Source of the DNA: Arcobacteraceae bacterium
Lineage (GTDB): Bacteria; Campylobacterota; Campylobacteria; Campylobacterales; Arcobacteraceae
Direction of reading: 5' to 3'
NCBI GenBank assembly: GCA_021107755.1
Contig: JAIOSF010000004.1
Location: 1-64,000 of the forward strand
Length of the DNA: 64,000 nucleotides
In this document: positions 60,301 through 64,000 of the stretch, one piece after another
Layout of the letters: the number at the start of each line of letters is the position of its first letter
Position numbering within the stretch: the first letter of the stretch is position 1
Translations under genes and position numbers: made by a program
The notes under the pieces: model-generated
What the model was told of the DNA's origin: nothing
The model's database searches: none
Seen by the model: only the letters and a program-made list of their open reading frames with translations

Positions 60301-61278
60301 ATGAGTACTTTATTAGGTAAACCACAAGGAAATAAAGAGATTAAAAACTTAAAATCTTTCTCAACAGCAGCAGAAAGATTTGAGGGTGCTCATGTTCTAT
60401 GTCCAGGATGTGCTCACTCAATTATTGTTAGAGAGATTTTAAATGCAACTAATGACAACTTAGTAGTAAGTGCTTCAACAGGTTGTCTAGAAGTTTGTAC
60501 AGCAATTTATCCTCATACATCTTGGGATTGTTCATGGATTCATATTGGATTTGAAAATTCTTCAACTGCAATTGCTGGAGCTGAGTCAGCAAACAAAGCT
60601 TTAAGAAGAAAAGGGAAAATTGATCCAAATACACCGGAACCAAAATTTATAGCTTTTGGTGGAGATGGTGCTACTTATGATATTGGATTTCAATGGGTTT
60701 CTGGATGTTTTGAAAGAGGACACAATATGATGTATGTTTGTTTAGACAATGAAGTTTATGCAAACACAGGAGGACAAAGAAGTTCTTCTACACCTATTGG
60801 CGCAAGTGCTACAACTACACCAGCTGGAAGTCACTCTTATGGTGAGAAACAACATAAAAAAGATATGATGCAAATTATGGCAGCACATGGTGCACCTTAT
60901 GTAGCACAAGTTGCTCCAAACAAATGGAAAGATATGGTGAAAAAAATCCAAAAAGGATTTGATGCAAGTGGACCTGTATATATCAATGCAATGTCTGCTT
61001 GTACAACTGAGTGGAAGTTTCCAATTCACCAAACAATAGAAGTATCTGATATGGCTACAGATTCATTAGTATTCCCATTATATGAGATTATTGATGGTAG
61101 AGAGTTAAATATCACATATAGACCAAAAAATATTGTACCTGTAAGAGATTACTTAGGGGTACAGCCAAGATTTAAACACTTATTTAAACCAGAGTATGAA
61201 TATTTGATTGATGAGTGGCAAAAAAGAGTAGATAAAGATTGGGAATATCTACAAAGAAGAGAAGAAGCTCGCGTATAG
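60301..61278 (+). CDS. porB: pyruvate:acceptor oxidoreductase beta subunit
   Basis: TPP-binding subunit with 325 residues. It shows HVLCPGCAHSIIVREIL, the TPP-binding GGDGATYDIGFQWVSGCFE, and NEVYANTGGQRSSSTPIGAS. One cluster site is formed by the CPGC and later cysteines (CTTEW near 241), as in other PorB chains. Starts four bases after porA. It is the last gene of the operon, followed by a structured 3' region and a terminator. Confidence 0.95.
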   Translation: MSTLLGKPQGNKEIKNLKSFSTAAERFEGAHVLCPGCAHSIIVREILNATNDNLVVSASTGCLEVCTAIYPHTSWDCSWIHIGFENSSTAIAGAESANKALRRKGKIDPNTPEPKFIAFGGDGATYDIGFQWVSGCFERGHNMMYVCLDNEVYANTGGQRSSSTPIGASATTTPAGSHSYGEKQHKKDMMQIMAAHGAPYVAQVAPNKWKDMVKKIQKGFDASGPVYINAMSACTTEWKFPIHQTIEVSDMATDSLVFPLYEIIDGRELNITYRPKNIVPVRDYLGVQPRFKHLFKPEYEYLIDEWQKRVDKDWEYLQRREEARV

Positions 61279-61383
61279 TTTCTCTCAATAATACTGCGAT
61301 AAAAGAGTTTTTTACTTCAGTCATTTACTAGTAGTAAACTCCTTTCGTAAGAAAACACTTTTCTCTTGATTCTTGAGAGAAAC
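61277..61383 (+). ncRNA. structured 3' region after porB (possible small RNA or processing site)
   Basis: The 12-base AGTTTCTCTCAA at 61277-61288 and its complement TTGAGAGAAACT at 61372-61383 enclose about 80 bases. Inside them is the palindrome TTTACTAGTAGTAAA at 61324-61338. The layout suggests a long stem with an inner hairpin in the por transcript, before the terminator. Whether it is a stable RNA is unknown. Prediction only. Confidence 0.3.
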
Positions 61384-61410
61384 TGGGAAGATTGTTTTCT
61401 AAAAAATTTA

Positions 61411-61436
61411 ACCTCGACACTAAGTCGGGGTTTTTT
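61411..61436 (+). terminator. rho-independent terminator of the por operon
   Basis: GC-rich stem CCTCGAC / GTCGGGG (one G-U pair) with loop ACTAA, followed by six Ts. Confidence 0.88.
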
Positions 61437-61450
61437 ATTTTAGGAGATTT

Positions 61451-61906
61451 ATGAAAAAAGAAAAACTAATGGTCAGTTCTTGTTTATTGGGTGAGTTGGT
61501 AAAGTATAATGGTGGTCATAATTTAATAGATGAAGATCTACTTATTCAATTAGAACAAAAATATGAGTTATTTCCATTTTGTCCAGAGGTGGAAGCTGGG
61601 ATGGATATTCCAAGAGTTCCTTGTGAAATAATCTCAACTGATCCTATACAAGTGGTAAATAAAAATTATGAAGATAAAACACAATTTTTTTTGCTGGGTG
61701 CAAACAAAGCTCTTGATTTGTGTAAAAAAGAAAATATAAAAAAAGCTCTTTTAAAAGCTAATTCACCATCATGTTCTAGTGAGACTATTTATGATGGAAC
61801 ATTTAGTGGAATTACAATATTTGGTTTTGGTGTCACAACAAATCTTTTAAAAAAATGTGGTATAACTATATTTGATGAAACAAGAATAGATGAGTTACTA
61901 AATTAA
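61451..61906 (+). CDS. DUF523 family protein
   Basis: A 151-residue protein of DUF523, of unknown function. Typical features are SSCLLGELVKYNGGHN at the N terminus, FCPEVEAGMDIPRVPCEI, ALLKANSPSCSS and TIYDGTFSGITIFGFGVTT. Conserved cysteines in these segments suggest metal or cofactor binding, though none is established. Its ATG follows AGGAGATTT, right after the por terminator. It converges on the next gene with a one-base gap. Confidence 0.88.
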   Translation: MKKEKLMVSSCLLGELVKYNGGHNLIDEDLLIQLEQKYELFPFCPEVEAGMDIPRVPCEIISTDPIQVVNKNYEDKTQFFLLGANKALDLCKKENIKKALLKANSPSCSSETIYDGTFSGITIFGFGVTTNLLKKCGITIFDETRIDELLN

Positions 61907-61907
61907 A

Positions 61908-62231
61908 TTATTTATTAACCTCACCTATTTTATCTTCTACAGACTTTATTTTTGAACTCATTCTATCTTTTGAGTTTGCTCTTATATCAAATTTAAGTAC
62001 AGAGTATATTCTATTACACTTTTTTGCTTCAAGAATCTCATAACACTCTTTTACAAGACTTAAGGCTTCTGACATACTTGGAAACTCAACTATAGTTGCC
62101 ATTGGTGTTAGTTGATAGTCATATCCACTTTCTCTTACACATTTAACAACTGCAGATACATATTCACTTTTACTCTCTCCAACATCTGTTGGGAACATTG
62201 AAAATTCTAATAATATTGAGTTATATTCCAT
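61908..62231 (-). CDS. MTH1187-family thiamine-binding-like protein
   Basis: A 107-residue protein with the DUF77/MTH1187 fold. It shows LLEFSMFPTDVGESKSEYVS, GYDYQLTPMATIVEF, and a C-terminal helix with IKSVEDKIGEV. Related proteins bind thiamine or similar ligands. I chose the ATG at 62231 with TGAGG upstream. An in-frame start four residues earlier has no better site. Confidence 0.85.
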   Translation of the reverse strand: MEYNSILLEFSMFPTDVGESKSEYVSAVVKCVRESGYDYQLTPMATIVEFPSMSEALSLVKECYEILEAKKCNRIYSVLKFDIRANSKDRMSSKIKSVEDKIGEVNK

Positions 62232-62337
62232 ATAAAACCTCACTTTTTGAATTGATTTTTGATATACAAAATTGATACAATGATTGTAGCAAAATGATAT
62301 TAAAATATCTCATTAAAAATAAAAGAAATTTTTAAAG

Positions 62338-62604
62338 TTAAGGGAAGAGTTTATAAATATCTTTTCTATGTAGAAATCTAATAAGGTCAATTTGATTATC
62401 TTGATAAGAAAACCCTAGTCTATAATTACCAATTTTCAATCTATAATATATCTCAAAACCTTTTAGTTTTTTTATATTAGTAATATTTTGGAGGTTTGGG
62501 ACTTGTTCAAATTCTTCAATAAGCGATTTTAACTTTGTAGCAACTTTTTTATCATTGAGTTTTTGAATATCTTTTAAAAAACTCTTTTCATAATTTATTG
62601 TCAT
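62338..62604 (-). CDS. RelE/ParE-superfamily toxin
   Basis: An 88-residue toxin of the RelE/HigB fold: MTINYEKSFLKDIQKLNDKK opening, the LKGFEIYYRLKIGNYRLGF beta hairpin and the closing IRFLHRKDIYKLFP. Arginine, tyrosine and histidine residues typical of ribosome-dependent mRNA cleavage are present (Arg in NYRLGF, HRKDIY). It is the second gene of a toxin-antitoxin pair, six bases after the antitoxin. Confidence 0.85.
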   Translation of the reverse strand: MTINYEKSFLKDIQKLNDKKVATKLKSLIEEFEQVPNLQNITNIKKLKGFEIYYRLKIGNYRLGFSYQDNQIDLIRFLHRKDIYKLFP

Positions 62605-62610
62605 AACTAT

Positions 62611-62814
62611 TTAGATGGTATTGAGAACTTTAAAAACATCATCTTTTGATACAAAATCTTTTTTATGTTCATCTTGAATCATTTTTACAAATTTTTTATC
62701 TTCTAAATCTTCAACTATCAATTCATAAAGATACTCTTTAATTTTCTCTTTTGAATTAAATTGAGAATAAAGAGATTGCTCTAATTCTTGATTATCAATT
62801 TGTAGTGATAACAT
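62611..62814 (-). CDS. antitoxin of the RelE-type pair
   Basis: A 67-residue acidic protein, MLSLQIDNQELEQSLYSQFN and then a helix-rich region with ELIVEDLEDKKFV. It lacks a classic HTH or AbrB motif and resembles small RelB-like or DUF-type antitoxins. The ATG follows AAAGGAAATAGG. Position before the toxin, acidic composition and the strong upstream promoter support the antitoxin role. Confidence 0.72.
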   Translation of the reverse strand: MLSLQIDNQELEQSLYSQFNSKEKIKEYLYELIVEDLEDKKFVKMIQDEHKKDFVSKDDVFKVLNTI

Positions 62815-62840
62815 CCTATTTCCTTTTTGTTGATGGTGTC

Positions 62841-62869
62841 ATTTTATAACAAAAATTATATATTGTCAA
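62841..62869 (-). promoter_or_regulatory. consensus promoter of the toxin-antitoxin pair
   Basis: TTGACA at 62864-62869 and TAAAAT at 62841-62846 with 17 bases between, on the minus strand, 26 bases before the antitoxin ATG. AATTATAATT upstream and a TATAATTTTT inside give partial symmetry that could be an operator for autoregulation. Confidence 0.75.
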
Positions 62870-62899
62870 TTATAATTTAAAATTGATTTTTTTACATTA

Positions 62900-63496
62900 T
62901 TATTTTGTTTTAATACTATCCAAAACCCATTTATCTAAATCTTTTACAAAACTATTAACAACTATATTTAAAGCTTTCACTGCACCTAGTGCATTGTTTT
63001 GTTCACATGGTTGCGTATAGGTGAAGTTTTTGTAGAAAGTTTCTTTTCTGTTTTTTAGATAGATATTTATTGAAAACTCTACAAAAGTTTCCTCTTTTTT
63101 AAAAATTTGATGAAAATTTATTATTTCACTTAAAATTTGCCAGTCACTTCTTACATTGATATTTGAGTTATTTACAAAAGCATAATTGTATGTTGAGGAG
63201 AGATATTTCACCATTTGTGTTTGGATCATTTTTGATGGGTTGTCACTCCATTTACTTAATGCATAATTTTCACTAGTATAGTTTTTTGTAGAGTATGATA
63301 TATATTTAGAATTGATACTATGAAGTGCTTTGGGTTCTTTTATCTCAAGTTTAATATTTGTACTGTTGTTATTGATTTGTTTACTATTATCTACATTAAG
63401 AGTATATGTTGAGTATGCTGGTACCTCTTTAGTTAGGTTAATACATCCAGTAAAAGTTACAACAAACACTACTAGGATAAGACTATTTATTTTCAT
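62900..63496 (-). CDS. ABC-type transport auxiliary lipoprotein of an MCE (Mla/Pqi-like) system
   Basis: A 198-residue lipoprotein. The signal is SLILVVFVVTFTGCINL with the lipobox cysteine at about 18. The family features are an early YTLNV-type strand and the closing ALGAVKALNIVVNSFVKDLDKWV. YmbA/PqiC-like proteins sit in the periplasm and help MCE proteins move lipids. I chose the ATG at 63496 with AGGAGATGC upstream. It starts inside the last 14 bases of the MCE gene, confirming co-expression. Confidence 0.78.
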   Translation of the reverse strand: MKINSLILVVFVVTFTGCINLTKEVPAYSTYTLNVDNSKQINNNSTNIKLEIKEPKALHSINSKYISYSTKNYTSENYALSKWSDNPSKMIQTQMVKYLSSTYNYAFVNNSNINVRSDWQILSEIINFHQIFKKEETFVEFSINIYLKNRKETFYKNFTYTQPCEQNNALGAVKALNIVVNSFVKDLDKWVLDSIKTK

Positions 63497-64000
63497 TTTG
63501 CATCTCCTGTGGTCCATATTTAATATCTCTTGTTTTGAAAATAATATCACCACCATTTTCATTGATATTATCTAGAGTTTCATCAATTTTTTCAATAGTA
63601 TTGTCAATATTTAAAAAAATATCTTCTAAATTTGAAGTACTATCTAAAGTTACATTTGCTTTTTTTACAAGTTCACCTATATCATCATTTATAAACTCTT
63701 TAATATCTTGAGATAATCCACTCCACTCTTTAGTAAGAGTATCAATATTTGCTAAAGTATTTGGTGCATTTGTATCCAAAATAGTATTAAGCTTATCAAG
63801 GGTTTTATTGAAATTATTTGAATTTTTTTCTAGGTTTGAGAGTAGGCTATCTATGTTTTTTATATTACTGTCTTTTAGAAGTTTATTTATTTGATATAAA
63901 GTGAGATTGATATTTTGTGTTATATCTTGAGCACTTGCTGTTAGGTTGTCAAAAAATGATTGTTCTAATGGGAGTTTCTCAAAGCTATCTTTTACTGGAA
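63483..64000 (-). CDS. MCE/MlaD-family lipid-transport protein, C-terminal part (partial)
   Basis: The reading frame is open to the window edge, so the gene starts outside. The visible 171 residues form a long, heptad-rich helix (for example QDITQNINLTLYQINKLLKD and DSLLSNLEKNSNNFNKTLDK). This is the C-terminal tunnel/coil region of MlaD or PqiB-type proteins. The auxiliary lipoprotein gene overlaps its end, supporting the MCE assignment. The MCE core domain itself is not in the window, so the family call depends on the coil and its neighbour. Confidence 0.7.
   Translation of the reverse strand, partial: PVKDSFEKLPLEQSFFDNLTASAQDITQNINLTLYQINKLLKDSNIKNIDSLLSNLEKNSNNFNKTLDKLNTILDTNAPNTLANIDTLTKEWSGLSQDIKEFINDDIGELVKKANVTLDSTSNLEDIFLNIDNTIEKIDETLDNINENGGDIIFKTRDIKYGPQEMQNENK

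Noticed and set aside
1-64000. CRISPR array or rRNA operon
   Set aside because: I saw no regularly spaced direct repeats and no rRNA-like sequence. The only stable RNAs found are three tRNAs.

Overview
The window is AT-rich, densely packed bacterial chromosome. Gene families and order point to the Campylobacterota, most likely an Arcobacter-type organism. Markers for this are an HP0268-like protein beside miaB, a four-subunit pyruvate:acceptor oxidoreductase, LuxS, CcoG, histidine kinases with an HQWRQPL H-box, futalosine-type MqnA, and near-consensus TATAAT -10 boxes mostly without -35 boxes. Genus and species are inferred from the proteins only.

Layout. 1-8.5 kb: end of a PAS protein, then cysS-nusA, prfA, rpsT, queH-bioC-ydcF, yraN and ftsW. 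8.5-10.4 kb: the FtsI-type penicillin-binding protein, divergent from ftsW. 10.4-18.2 kb: a sulfur/electron-transfer island with two multihaem cytochromes (8 and 12 CXXCH), a secreted rhodanese, a TPR-like membrane protein, a split YeeE/YedE transporter, a membrane-anchored degenerate peptide deformylase, a 56-residue protein and an SQR/FCSD flavoprotein. 18.3-22.9 kb: an MnmD-type methyltransferase, luxS, ccoG and tilS. 22.9-29 kb: a PilM/PilO-like membrane protein, a tyrosine recombinase, a DUF374 acyltransferase, miaB, an HP0268-like gene and rimO. 29-30.7 kb: an accessory insert with a decayed transposase start and two orphan exported proteins. 30.7-37.8 kb: murG, an Aat-like transferase, a 1002-residue hybrid sensor kinase, a YaiI-family protein and an atypical receiver protein. 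37.9-38.3 kb: tRNA-Met, tRNA-Ser and tRNA-Leu under one consensus promoter. 38.4-47.4 kb: ilvD, an ankyrin protein, pyrC, rimM-khpA-rpsP, ffh, a PHP phosphatase and moaE-moaD. 47.5-57.9 kb: mqnA, uppP, a PEGA/DUF1566 protein, a U32 protein, lipoproteins, bioF, a MITE-like element, rplM-rpsI, a peptide-binding protein and gph. 58-61.3 kb: porGDAB. 61.4-64 kb: a DUF523 protein, a thiamine-binding-like protein, a RelE-type toxin-antitoxin pair and the end of an MCE lipid-transport operon.

How it works together. Most of the window is housekeeping (translation, cell wall, cofactors, tRNA modification). The distinctive part is the 10.4-18.2 kb island. There a flavoprotein that would oxidise sulfide to the quinone pool, a thiosulfate/sulfur-type membrane channel, a periplasmic sulfurtransferase and 20 c-type haems lie on one strand with short or overlapping junctions. 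The catalytically dead deformylase-like membrane protein inside that island is the strongest candidate for something undescribed.
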